This document shows positions 1 through 8,372 of a stretch of 64,000 bases of DNA, one piece after another. Every line of letters starts with the position of its first letter. Within the stretch, counting starts at the first letter, position 1. This DNA is from Bradyrhizobium uaiense (GTDB taxonomy: Bacteria; Pseudomonadota; Alphaproteobacteria; Rhizobiales; Xanthobacteraceae), in the NCBI RefSeq assembly GCF_010811875.1, contig NZ_VKHP01000016.1:1-64000 (forward strand), read 5' to 3'. The notes beneath the pieces were generated by a model. That model did no database searches, was not told the DNA's origin, and was given only the letters and a program-made list of their open reading frames with translations. A program made the translations under genes and the position numbers.

Positions 1-78
1 ACGCGGTGCTGCTGCTTGTGATCGTGCTGGCGATGCCGCCGGGCATCACCAGCACGATCACAAGCAGCAGCACCGCGT
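1..78. repeat. Near-perfect palindrome at the window edge (probable foldback)
   Basis: Bases 1-37 are the reverse complement of 42-78 with a single mismatch (31 versus 48) around a 4-base centre. It lies inside the 3' end of livM and converts its C-terminus to non-homologous residues. A palindrome exactly at the end of the sequence is typical of a chimeric or foldback contig end, although a real hairpin cannot be excluded. Confidence 0.85.
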
Positions 79-973
79 AGAGAAAGGTCGACCAGGCCGC
101 GAGCGGCGCGGCGATCTCCGGCAGAATGGTCAGAATGATGGTGCCGAGCATCGGTCCGAGGATCGAGCCGCGACCGCCGATCAGGATCGCGATGAAGAAC
201 AGCACCGAGAGGTCGAAGGTGAAAGCGTCGGGTGTGATGTAGGTCTGCAGGGTTGCGAACAACCCGCCGGCGATGGCCGCCAGCGCCCCGGCGAACAGGA
301 AGATTGCGATCAGCATGTTCGGCTTGGAGATGCCGCTGGCTTCGGCGGCGACCTCGGCGTCGCGCACCGCGATCAGGGCGCGGCCGAACCGGCTGCGTGC
401 GACGTTGGCGCTCATCCAGGTGGTGAACGCGGCAAACGCGATGCAAAGGCCATAGAAGCCCCACGGCGTGTTGAACGGCGCCGGGAATTCCGGACCGGTA
501 ATGCCGATACCGCCGCCGGTCACGCTCTGCCAGGCCAGTGCGATCTGCGTCACGATGGTCGCAAAGCCCAAGGTCGACATCGCGAAGTAGAAGGTGCGCA
601 GGCGCAAGGCCGGCAGGCCGACGATCACGCCGAAGACCGCACCGATCAGGCCTGCGATCGGCAAGGCGGCGAACACCGGAATCGCCGGCATCACGTTGCC
701 GGCGACCAGCACGCTCGTGGTGTAGGCGCCGAGCGTCAGCAGCGCGACATAGCCGATCGCCAGATGGCCGGCAAAGCCGACCACCAGATTGAGGCCGGAC
801 ACCAGCACCCAGTAGATCGCGGCACGCGTGCCGATCAGCACCCAGTAATCATTGCTGACGAAGGGCAGCACCACCGCCAGCACGAGAATGCCGAGAAACG
901 GCAGGACGTGCGGCAGCGCGGCGCGCCATGCGCCGCTGTCGGTCCGGGGCGGCGCGGCTGCGACCGAGGTCAT
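1..973 (-). CDS. livM: Branched-chain amino acid ABC transporter permease LivM (cut by window start)
   Basis: Inner-membrane permease that pairs with LivH in a LivFGHMJ-type importer. The frame is open from ATG at 973 to base 1 (324 complete codons) with many hydrophobic segments. The conserved LivM cytoplasmic motif is visible as GRALIAVRDAEVAAEASGI, followed by the late segment FDLSVLFFIAILIGGRGS. The start overlaps the livH stop by one base (TGATG), so the two are translationally coupled. The reading frame looks normal up to about VMPGGIA (near base 31) and then turns into STITSSSTA, which is not LivM-like. This switch coincides with the palindrome at 1-78, so the last few residues are probably an artefact and the true C-terminus is missing. 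Confidence 0.9.
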   Translation of the reverse strand, partial: MTSVAAAPPRTDSGAWRAALPHVLPFLGILVLAVVLPFVSNDYWVLIGTRAAIYWVLVSGLNLVVGFAGHLAIGYVALLTLGAYTTSVLVAGNVMPAIPVFAALPIAGLIGAVFGVIVGLPALRLRTFYFAMSTLGFATIVTQIALAWQSVTGGGIGITGPEFPAPFNTPWGFYGLCIAFAAFTTWMSANVARSRFGRALIAVRDAEVAAEASGISKPNMLIAIFLFAGALAAIAGGLFATLQTYITPDAFTFDLSVLFFIAILIGGRGSILGPMLGTIILTILPEIAAPLAAWSTFLYAVLLLVIVLVMPGGIASTITSSSTA

Positions 974-1830
974 CACACCCTCCGCGCAGTGGAGCTGCCG
1001 AACAGCCCTTGCGGCGCCGCGAGCAGCACCACGATGAACAACGTGAACACCGCGACCGACGAGAAGATGCCGCCGACCAGGAAATTCGCCGCCTGCTGGA
1101 ACAGGCCGAGCGCCAGCCCGCCGATGATCGCGCCTCTGTTATTGCCAAGCCCGCCGAGAGCCACCGGCACGAAGCCGTAGAAATTCAGCAGTGCGCCATT
1201 GGCGAAGAAGGCGAGCAGCAGCTGCCCGCCGGAGAATCCGGCGATGCCGCCGACCACGCCCGCGAGCGCGTAGCTCGCGACGCGCAGATTGCGCTCCGGC
1301 AGGCCGAGCGCGCGGGCCGCAAAATTGTCCTCTGCGATGGCCAGGAACGCGCGGCCGACCAGCGTGCGGCGGTAGAGATATTCAAGGCCGATGACGGTGA
1401 TAGCGCAGGCAGCGACCGGCAGCCAGAACTTCTCGTCCAGCACGCCCTCACCCATTCCGACCACGCGCGGGAACGGCTGCGGCTCGGTGCCCCATTTGAT
1501 CGCGGTGACCTGCTGGATCATCAGCGCGACCGCCAAGGTCGAGAGCACGTAGAGATGCTGATCGAGGCTCTTGAGCACCGGCCGCACCGCGACGAATTCG
1601 GTAATGATCCCGATCACCGCGCAACAGAGCAGCGTCAGCACGAAGCCTGCGGCAATCGGTAGACCGAGCTTCAGCGTGAACATCGAGCCGAACACGCCGC
1701 CCAGCATCGCAAGCTGGCCGGCGGTGAAGCTCATCACCCGCGAGGTCGAGAACATCGTGTTGTAGGTGACGCCGACCAGCGCGTAGATCGCGCCCGCCGC
1801 GAGACCGGATGCAAGGATCGAGGCCAGCAT
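973..1830 (-). CDS. livH: Branched-chain amino acid ABC transporter permease LivH
   Basis: Inner-membrane permease (285 aa), partner of LivM. It starts MLASILASGLAAGAIYALVG, the usual LivH opening. The permease motif around residues 165-180 reads RAFLAIAEDNFAARALGL, and the C-terminal GLGNNRGAIIGGLALGL is conserved. A GAGGG ribosome-binding site precedes the ATG. It lies 18 bp after the binding-protein gene and overlaps livM by one base. The substrate is inferred only from family: amino acids, amides or aromatic acids are all handled by such systems in this group. Confidence 0.92.
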   Translation of the reverse strand: MLASILASGLAAGAIYALVGVTYNTMFSTSRVMSFTAGQLAMLGGVFGSMFTLKLGLPIAAGFVLTLLCCAVIGIITEFVAVRPVLKSLDQHLYVLSTLAVALMIQQVTAIKWGTEPQPFPRVVGMGEGVLDEKFWLPVAACAITVIGLEYLYRRTLVGRAFLAIAEDNFAARALGLPERNLRVASYALAGVVGGIAGFSGGQLLLAFFANGALLNFYGFVPVALGGLGNNRGAIIGGLALGLFQQAANFLVGGIFSSVAVFTLFIVVLLAAPQGLFGSSTARRV

Positions 1831-1848
1831 CGGCTGCGCCCTCGCTCT

Positions 1849-3045
1849 TTATGTATACCCCGGCGCCAGCGCGAAGGTGCCGTCCTTGGCGGTAGAGGCT
1901 TCCGACATCACGATCTCTTCGGTCAGATAACCGTTATGCTGCGTCGGCGAGAACCGGTAATTGCCGAAATAGCCGGGATAGGTCGACAGCGAGTTCCAGT
2001 AGTTGATGATGCCAGCGCTGTCGGTCGAGCCGCTTTCCCCGATAGCCTTGGCGATCAGCTCGATGCAATCGATGCCGCCGGCGATCCACCACAGGAGGGT
2101 GTCGTTCAACGCGATATTGGCCTTGGTCAGCCGCACGACCAGGTCCGCGCTCTTCGCCGGCAGCTTGCCGGCGCCGTCATAGCTGCAGCTCTTGTAGCCG
2201 ATCGCATAGACCTTCTTCCAGTTCTCCGGCTTGGCGACCAGGCTCGCAAGCTCGCCCGAGGCCAGCGACGGATGCCCGACGAAGGGAACATCCCAGCTCA
2301 TCGCGGCGCGGGTGTTGAACATGCGCGCCTCCATGCCGGTCGAGACGCTCCACACCACGATCGCCTCGGCGCCGGCGTTCTTGGCGCGCAGCATGTCCGG
2401 CGTCATGTCGGGCTGCGTGGCGTCGACATTGGCCTGATAGACGACCTCGGCGCCGTCCTTCTTGAACGCTGCGACGGAGGCGCCGACCGCGGTGACGCCA
2501 TAGCCGGTGGTGTCGCCGATCACCGCGACCTTCTTCACCTTGAGGATCTTGAGGCAATAATTGCGCACGGCATCATCCCATTGATTGTTCGATGGCGCGA
2601 TGCGGAACGCGTTGGGGAACTTGACCGGATCGATCAGGGTCTCGACGACGCAGGGGTGCAGGTCGGGCATCTTGGCGCGCGCCATGATCGGCGTCGTCGC
2701 CAGCGCCTCGCCCGAATTCAGCGGCCCCCAGATCGCGTGGACCTTGGCCTGGCTGATCAGCTCCTGCGTGGCGTTGACAGCCTTGGTCGGATCGCCCTGG
2801 GTGTCGCGCATCACGAGCTCGATCTTGCGGCCCTTCACCCCGCCCGCACCGTTGATGGCATCGACCGCGAAATTGACGCCGCGGTTGAAGCCGACGGTCG
2901 GCGCCGAGCTCGGCCCGGTGATCGCTGCGAGACAGCCGATCTTGATCGGTTCGGATTGCGCGATGGCCGGGGCCGGGAAGGAGAATGATGCGGCGCCCAA
3001 TGCACCGGCGCTGCCCAACAAGACGTCACGGCGTGAAATGGCCAT
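1849..3045 (-). CDS. Periplasmic substrate-binding protein of the Liv-type ABC importer
   Basis: Type-I periplasmic binding protein (398 aa from ATG 3045). The N-terminus MAISRRDVLLGSAGALGAA has a twin-arginine pair, a hydrophobic core and a cleavage region ending PAIAQ, so Tat export is likely. The mature protein opens EPIKIGCLAAITGPSSA, the LivJ-like first beta strand. An in-frame GTG at 3054 exists, but GGGAG sits 8 bases before ATG 3045 and too close to the GTG, so 3045 is chosen. It heads the livH-livM operon. The ligand cannot be named from sequence; LivJ-like proteins of this group bind varied small acids and amino acids. Confidence 0.9.
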   Translation of the reverse strand: MAISRRDVLLGSAGALGAASFSFPAPAIAQSEPIKIGCLAAITGPSSAPTVGFNRGVNFAVDAINGAGGVKGRKIELVMRDTQGDPTKAVNATQELISQAKVHAIWGPLNSGEALATTPIMARAKMPDLHPCVVETLIDPVKFPNAFRIAPSNNQWDDAVRNYCLKILKVKKVAVIGDTTGYGVTAVGASVAAFKKDGAEVVYQANVDATQPDMTPDMLRAKNAGAEAIVVWSVSTGMEARMFNTRAAMSWDVPFVGHPSLASGELASLVAKPENWKKVYAIGYKSCSYDGAGKLPAKSADLVVRLTKANIALNDTLLWWIAGGIDCIELIAKAIGESGSTDSAGIINYWNSLSTYPGYFGNYRFSPTQHNGYLTEEIVMSEASTAKDGTFALAPGYT

Positions 3046-3208
3046 GTGATGCACTCCCTGTTTCCCTCTCGGCGCCCGTCGTTTGTTGCGGGACGTCCGT
3101 TGATTGATTGTCCGCGCGCTCTTTGGCCGCGGTTTTACAGGTTCAAGTTTGAGCTGGATGTAAAGGTCTTGTCCAGCCCTTCCGATAGCATTGGGATCAG
3201 CTGAACTT

Positions 3209-4192
3209 TCATGGCCGAGGCCGCCGCGTCCAGTGCTCGGCGTTGACAGCCCCGACAGGTATTTCTCCGGCGACGATCTTCGCGACCTGGCGCACGGTCT
3301 CCGACGATTGATGCTCGATGGCCTGCGGCGTCAGGCCGCCGACATGCGGCGTTGCGATTACATTGCCGAGCTTCGCAAGTTCCGGCGTCGGCATCTGGTC
3401 GGGCGCGCGGCCGACATCCAGCGCCGCGCCCGCAATGCGGCCATCGCGCAGCGCGGCCGCCAGCGCCGCTTCGTCGACGAGATTGCCGCGCGACAGGTTG
3501 ATGAAGAACGCGTGCCTCTGCATCCGCGCCAGCGCCGCCTGCCCGATCAGGTTCTCGGTCTGCGCATTGGCGATGGCGAGGCAGACGACGTAGTCGGCGC
3601 GCGCCAGCAGATCGTCGAGCGGCAGATGCGCGATCACCACATCGTCGATGGCCGCAAAGGGATCGGCGACCAGCACATTCATGCCGAGCGCCTTGGCAAG
3701 GCCGGCAAGATAGCGCCCGATGCTGCCATAGCCGATGATGCCGATCGTGCTGCCCGCAAGCTGGCGGCCCATCACGACCTCGGGCGCGCTGCCCGCATGA
3801 TAGTCCGCAGTGGCCCGCGACACGCCGCGCGACAGATCGACCATGAAGCCCAGCGCGAGTTCGGCGACCGACTGCACGAATCCGGCGCTCGCCTGCGTCA
3901 CCAGCACGCCCGCGGCGGATGCCGCGGCCACGTCGATATTGCGGATATCGACCGCGCAGCGCACGAAGGCGCGCAGCTTCGGCAGAACCGGGAAGATCGC
4001 GCCTGGCCCCTGGGTCATGCGATCGGCGACGATGATGTCGGCGTCGGCCGCGGCCTCGACGAGGGCGGTTGCATCGAGGGCCTCGTCGTCCTCGTGAAGT
4101 TTGACGTCAGCGACCGCGCGCAAGCCGTTCAGGCTGCGCTCGCCGTAATAGTCGCGGCGCATTTGCGGGGTATGGGCGAGCAGCACCTTCAC
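3209..4192 (-). CDS. D-isomer-specific 2-hydroxyacid dehydrogenase family protein
   Basis: NAD(P)-dependent oxidoreductase (327 aa), cytoplasmic, probably interconverting a 2-oxoacid and a 2-hydroxyacid. The Rossmann motif is GIIGYGSIGRYLAGLAKALG (about residues 147-166). The substrate-binding/catalytic Arg region is NLSRGNLVDEAAL and the catalytic His is in TPHVGGLT. The usual catalytic Glu in DVFxxEP is absent: the segment reads DVGRAPDQMP. It starts with GTG, preceded by GGGAG at 7 bases. It follows the TRAP permease gene by 12 bp, so it probably acts on the imported substrate. Confidence 0.88.
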   Translation of the reverse strand: MKVLLAHTPQMRRDYYGERSLNGLRAVADVKLHEDDEALDATALVEAAADADIIVADRMTQGPGAIFPVLPKLRAFVRCAVDIRNIDVAAASAAGVLVTQASAGFVQSVAELALGFMVDLSRGVSRATADYHAGSAPEVVMGRQLAGSTIGIIGYGSIGRYLAGLAKALGMNVLVADPFAAIDDVVIAHLPLDDLLARADYVVCLAIANAQTENLIGQAALARMQRHAFFINLSRGNLVDEAALAAALRDGRIAGAALDVGRAPDQMPTPELAKLGNVIATPHVGGLTPQAIEHQSSETVRQVAKIVAGEIPVGAVNAEHWTRRPRP

Positions 4193-4204
4193 GACAGCAC
4201 TCCC

Positions 4205-6061
4205 CTAATAGCCGAGCGCATGCGGCAAGGCCGTGCTGATGGCCGGCACGAAGGCGATCACCAGCAGGCACAGCAACAGCAGGCCGAGATAGCCCAAAAT
4301 CGGCTTGATGGTCTGCTCGATCGGCACGTTGCCGATCAGGCAGGCGCCGTAGAGCCCGAGCCCGAGTGGCGGCGCAAACAGGCCGAGCCCCATCGCGATG
4401 ACCAGCACGACGCCGAAATGCAGGGGATCGACGCCGAGCTTGACGGCCACCGGCAGCAGCAGCGGGCCGAAGATGATCAGCGCCGCGGCGCCCTCGAGCA
4501 CCGAGCCCATCACCACCAGCACCAGGATCGAAAGCAGCATGAACAGCCAGGCGCCATGGCTGCCCGAGATCGCCAGCATGAGGTCGCCGACCGCGTGCGG
4601 CACCTGTTGCAAGGTCAGGATGAAGGCGAGCGATTGCGCCGCGGCGACGATGAACAGCACCAGTCCCGAGCGCGTTGCGGATTGCACGAAGCAGTGCGCC
4701 AGGCTTTTCACGCCGAGCTCGCGGAACAACAGGCTGCCGACCGCGATGGCGTAGACCGCGGCAAAGGCCGAGATCTCGGTCGCGGTGGCGAAGCCGCTCT
4801 TGAAGCCGAAGAAGATCATGAAGATCAGCCCGAACGAGGCGATCGCGCCGGTCCACAAGCCCGATACCGCGGCGCGCGGCTCGGCTTCCGCGTTCGCGGC
4901 GGGACGCTTGCCGAAGATGATCGACACCGCGATCAGCGCCAGCGCCATCAGTGCAGCCGGCAGCATGCCGGCGACGAACAGTCCGCCGATCGAGAGGTTG
5001 GCGACGAAGCCGAGGATGATCAGGTTGATACAGGGCGGAATGGTTTCCGCCATCACCGCGGAGGCCGCAAGCAGCGCCACTGCCCCGCCCGGGTTCTGCC
5101 GCGAGCGGCGCGCCGCCGGGATCAGCACCGAACCGACCGCGGCGACATCGGCCATCTTCGAGCCTGATATGCCCGAGAACAGCACCATCGACATCACCAT
5201 CACGACGTTGAGCCCGCCGCGCATCCGCCCGACCGCGCGTTGCAACAGCTCGATCAGCCGGACCGACATGCCGTTGGCTTCCATCAGATAGCCGACCAGG
5301 ATAAAGAACGGGATCGCCAGCAGCACGAAATTGTCGATGCCGCGCGCCATCTGCTGGGCGAAGATCACGCCAGGCAACGTGCCCTCGACCCAGATGAAGA
5401 TCAGCGCCGCCAGCGCCAGCGCGAAGCCGATCGGCAGTCCGCCGAACAGCGTGAGGAAGAAGCCGACCAGCATCAACGTCTGCGACGACGGCACCGACGA
5501 CGGCGCTAACGCGTCCCAGGCCAGATAGAGACCAATGATGACGGCCGTCGCGACGATGCCTGCCACCATGTCGCGCAACGTCCGGCCGCAGAATGTCTCG
5601 AACGCGAAGATGGTCATGAACGCCGCGCCGACGCCCATCGGATAGAACGTCCACTCCAGCGGCAGCCCCGAGCCCGAGGTCTGCCCCGTGGTCAGCCAGC
5701 CCATCTTGATGGCATTGAACGCGACGTAGGCCGCGATGATGGTGACGAGCAGCGCGCCGACCGCGTCGACGATCCGGCGCACGCCCGGCGCCAGCATGTC
5801 GACGAAGAAGGCGACACCGAGATTCTCGCTGCGCGCGAGCGCGCTCGCCGCACCGAAGAAGCTCGACCCGACCATCAGGCCGCGGGCGACGTCGTCGGAC
5901 CACTCGACCGGCGCATTGAACAGGAAGCGGGCCAGCACCGAGACGCAGACCACCACGAGATCGGCAGCGAGCAGGACCGCGGCGATCGCATCACTGAGCG
6001 CAAGCAATGGCGCCGTGATCCGATCGGTGCGGCTTCGCGTCGCAACTGCGGCGACTGACAT
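4205..6061 (-). CDS. TRAP transporter fused permease DctQM
   Basis: Inner-membrane protein of 618 aa that joins the two TRAP permease subunits, which are often separate. Residues 1 to about 170 are DctQ-like (ARFLFNAPVEWSDDVARGL). From about 195 on it is DctM-like, with the family motif SGISGSKMADVAAVG and many hydrophobic segments. It uses an ion gradient rather than ATP to import a carboxylate delivered by the binding protein. The gene lies 9 bp after dctP and 12 bp before the dehydrogenase gene, consistent with one operon. Confidence 0.93.
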   Translation of the reverse strand: MSVAAVATRSRTDRITAPLLALSDAIAAVLLAADLVVVCVSVLARFLFNAPVEWSDDVARGLMVGSSFFGAASALARSENLGVAFFVDMLAPGVRRIVDAVGALLVTIIAAYVAFNAIKMGWLTTGQTSGSGLPLEWTFYPMGVGAAFMTIFAFETFCGRTLRDMVAGIVATAVIIGLYLAWDALAPSSVPSSQTLMLVGFFLTLFGGLPIGFALALAALIFIWVEGTLPGVIFAQQMARGIDNFVLLAIPFFILVGYLMEANGMSVRLIELLQRAVGRMRGGLNVVMVMSMVLFSGISGSKMADVAAVGSVLIPAARRSRQNPGGAVALLAASAVMAETIPPCINLIILGFVANLSIGGLFVAGMLPAALMALALIAVSIIFGKRPAANAEAEPRAAVSGLWTGAIASFGLIFMIFFGFKSGFATATEISAFAAVYAIAVGSLLFRELGVKSLAHCFVQSATRSGLVLFIVAAAQSLAFILTLQQVPHAVGDLMLAISGSHGAWLFMLLSILVLVVMGSVLEGAAALIIFGPLLLPVAVKLGVDPLHFGVVLVIAMGLGLFAPPLGLGLYGACLIGNVPIEQTIKPILGYLGLLLLCLLVIAFVPAISTALPHALGY

Positions 6062-6070
6062 GCGCCGACC

Positions 6071-7102
6071 TCAGGCCTGGGTGGCGCGGATCAGATCGAC
6101 GACGGCCTTCGCCTCGGGCCGCGCCTTGATGAAATTGTCGGTCTGCGGCAGCACGCGCTTGCGGAACGCCTCCTTGTCGCATTCGACCACCGTGACGCCC
6201 TTCTCCGCCAGCGACGCCAGCGCTTCCTTCTCCACCGCGAGGCCGTGCGTACGGGTATCGGCCGCAGCCTTCTTCGCTGCATCGAGGAACCCTTCGCGCA
6301 GCTTGGGATCCATCCGGTTGAAGGTGGTGTCGCTGAAATAGACCGCGAGCGGCGAGAAGATGTGCTGGGTCAGGGCGTAGTTCTTCGACGTCTCGTAGAA
6401 CTTGCTCGCGAGGATGGTCGGCGGATCGTGCTCGAGGCCGTCGAGCACGCCGGCTTGCAGCGCCGTATAGATCTCGCCGAACGCCAGCGGCGTCGCGGCG
6501 GCGCCCATCAGCCGCAGGCATTCGGTGATGATCGGATTGGGCAGCGTGCGGATCTTGAGGCCGGCGAGATCTTCCGGCGTCTTCACCGGCTTCTTCGACA
6601 ACACGCTGCGCGCGCCGAAATTGTAGGCCCAGGCGATGATGTGGATGCTGCCACCCTTGAGCAGCGCATCCTCGATCGGCTTCGCCGCGCCGGCGTCGAA
6701 CGCCTTGGTCTGCTGCTCGTAGCTGGTGAAGAGGTAGCCGAGGTCGAACGTGCTGACGAGCGGCACGAGATTCGCCGAGATCGACGAGCCCGACACCATC
6801 AGGTCGATCACCCCGAGCTTCACCGAGTTGATGACGTCGATCTCCTGGCCGAGCTGGTTGTCGGGGAAGAACGTCACCTCGATCTGCTCGCCGAGCCCGT
6901 TCGCCTTCAGGCTCTTGACGAGGTTGTCGTTGTAGACGCGGCCGTTGGCGTATTTGGGATCATTCGGCAGCGACGACGAGCAGCGCAGCTTCATGGCCGC
7001 GGCCTCTGCGCGGCCGATGATGGCAGGCGCGGCGGCGAGCCACGCCGCAGCAGTGACCGATGACCGCAACACGATACGGCGGCTCATGCGCGTCGACGTC
7101 AT
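6071..7102 (-). CDS. TRAP transporter solute-binding protein DctP family
   Basis: Periplasmic binding protein (343 aa from ATG 7102). The N-terminus MTSTRMSRRIVLRSSVTAAA has twin arginines and a hydrophobic stretch ending in GRAEA, a likely Tat signal. DctP motifs include GLKIRTLPNP, with the Arg that usually binds the ligand carboxylate, and LQAGVLDGLEHDPPTI. A longer frame reaches 7225 but would run through the operator palindrome; GGGGAGGAG 7 bases before 7102 supports the shorter start. First gene of the TRAP-dehydrogenase operon. The ligand is probably an organic or sugar acid. Confidence 0.92.
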   Translation of the reverse strand: MTSTRMSRRIVLRSSVTAAAWLAAAPAIIGRAEAAAMKLRCSSSLPNDPKYANGRVYNDNLVKSLKANGLGEQIEVTFFPDNQLGQEIDVINSVKLGVIDLMVSGSSISANLVPLVSTFDLGYLFTSYEQQTKAFDAGAAKPIEDALLKGGSIHIIAWAYNFGARSVLSKKPVKTPEDLAGLKIRTLPNPIITECLRLMGAAATPLAFGEIYTALQAGVLDGLEHDPPTILASKFYETSKNYALTQHIFSPLAVYFSDTTFNRMDPKLREGFLDAAKKAAADTRTHGLAVEKEALASLAEKGVTVVECDKEAFRKRVLPQTDNFIKARPEAKAVVDLIRATQA

Positions 7103-7183
7103 GATGGTGCTCCTCCCCAGGAACGGATCGTTATTGTCTTGGCATTCTCTCGCCTGCCCGCCGGTTAGCCCGAGCTTGGCAGC

Positions 7184-7210
7184 GCTTTTGTCATAATGTA
7201 TGACAAAAGC
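7184..7210. promoter_or_regulatory. Perfect palindrome, candidate operator of the GntR regulator
   Basis: Arms GCTTTTGTCATA (7184-7195) and TATGACAAAAGC (7199-7210) are exact reverse complements around a 3-base centre. It lies between the divergent TRAP operon and the GntR/FCD gene, the usual place for an autoregulatory operator. The symmetric TTGTCAT...ATGACAA core resembles FadR-subfamily sites in form. Confidence 0.7.
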
Positions 7211-7273
7211 AATACGGTTGTGCAAGAGCGCGGCGCTGCGGCGGCGCAGGCTTCAACCGCAGCGAGGCTTCCG

Positions 7274-8020
7274 ATGTTCCAGACATCCAACGCGTTGCGT
7301 CGGAGCGTGCACAGCCAGGTCACCGACCGGGTCGGCAGCAGCATCGTGCGCGGCGAGATCGGCGTCGGCGAGACGCTGCCGCCGGAAATGCAGATCTGTG
7401 AGATGATGGCTGTCAGCCGCACCGTGGTGCGCGAGGCGATCCGCACCCTGACCGGCAAGGGCCTGATCGAGTCGCGTCCCAAGAGCGGCACAAGGGTGCG
7501 ACCGCCCGAGCAATGGAATCAGCTCGATCCCGACGTGCTGCGCTGGCACCTCGAGAGCGCCGAGATCGATCGCTATCTGGCAAAGCTGTTCCAGCTGCGC
7601 TCGGCGGTCGAACCGGCCGCGGCGGCGCTTGCGGCCACCCATGCCCACGAAGACGACATCGCCCGCATCCGCGCCGGATGCGACGGGATGGACGCGGCGC
7701 AGACCAACGAGGCGTTCGTTGCCGCCGACATCATGTTCCACCAGGCAATCTATTTCGCGACCCGCAACGAGTTCTTCTGGCCGATCGCCCAGATGTTCGA
7801 GATCACGCTTCGGCAGAGCTTTACGATCGCCGCAACCGGCTCGCACCGTCCACGCGCGCTAATCGAGCACCGCGCGGTGCTGGACGCAATCGTGGCCGGC
7901 GATGCGGAGGCCGCGCGCGCGGCCACGGTGGTGCTGTTGGCGCATTCCGCCGACGATCTGGTGCGGATTCGCGGCCGGGAGTTCGAGACGCCATCGCCAC
8001 GGGACGCGCGCAAGCGGTAA
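7274..8020 (+). CDS. GntR-family transcriptional regulator, FadR/FCD type
   Basis: DNA-binding regulator (248 aa from ATG 7274). The N-terminal winged helix-turn-helix includes GETLPPEMQICEMMAVSRTV and VVREAIRTLTGKGLIESR. The C-terminal FCD ligand domain starts near residue 90; residues in FQLRSAVEP, DIMFHQAIYFAT and IEHRAVLDAIVAGD carry the acidic and His positions that bind a metal and acid ligand. An upstream ATG at 7196 lies inside the palindrome; GAGG 6 bases before 7274 supports the later start. It probably represses the divergent TRAP-dehydrogenase operon until the substrate or a product binds. Confidence 0.9.
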   Translation: MFQTSNALRRSVHSQVTDRVGSSIVRGEIGVGETLPPEMQICEMMAVSRTVVREAIRTLTGKGLIESRPKSGTRVRPPEQWNQLDPDVLRWHLESAEIDRYLAKLFQLRSAVEPAAAALAATHAHEDDIARIRAGCDGMDAAQTNEAFVAADIMFHQAIYFATRNEFFWPIAQMFEITLRQSFTIAATGSHRPRALIEHRAVLDAIVAGDAEAARAATVVLLAHSADDLVRIRGREFETPSPRDARKR

Positions 8021-8043
8021 CAAGCGGGCAACTCTCTCCCCGT

Positions 8044-8166
8044 CGTCGTCCCGGCGAAAGCCGGGACCCATACGCCGCAGCCGATGTTACGAAGGGGGAC
8101 TCGTCATTCCAGCATCACGAGATAATCAGCATCGGTGGTTATGGGTCCCTGCTTTCGCAGGGACGA
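8044..8166. repeat. Palindromic intergenic repeat, divergent member of the 32433/33993 family
   Basis: The ends are inverted: GTCGTCCCGGCGAAAGCCGG near 8045 and CCTGCTTTCGCAGGGACGAC near 8147. They resemble the CCCCGCGAAAGCGGGG ends of the copies at 32433 and 33993, but the middle differs. It fills much of the 352-base gap between the GntR gene and ccdA. The rest of the gap (8167-8372) holds the ccdA leader with no recognisable element. Confidence 0.75.
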
Positions 8167-8372
8167 CATCGAATATGTTGCGCGACCGCTGAAATTGCGC
8201 ACCGGGGAATGACGGAACTATAAGCCGCTAAGGAGCCGGATGGCGCCCGCCTTGGCCTGCCCGCCCCCGGACACGACCCTGTGACCATAGTTGAATGCCA
8301 GGCTGACGAAACTTCTGGATTGTTGGCTGCGTAGACGCCAAGACAGCACGGTAATTCCGCGAAGGTCCTTTG

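Noticed and set aside
3191-5167. Open frame of 658 codons on the plus strand
   Set aside because: Antisense shadow of the hydroxyacid dehydrogenase and TRAP permease genes; composition dominated by Arg, Asp, His and Gln, with no domain.
8044-8166. Insertion sequence or CRISPR-like unit
   Set aside because: A single inverted repeat without transposase, target duplication or regular spacers; fits a palindromic intergenic repeat family instead.
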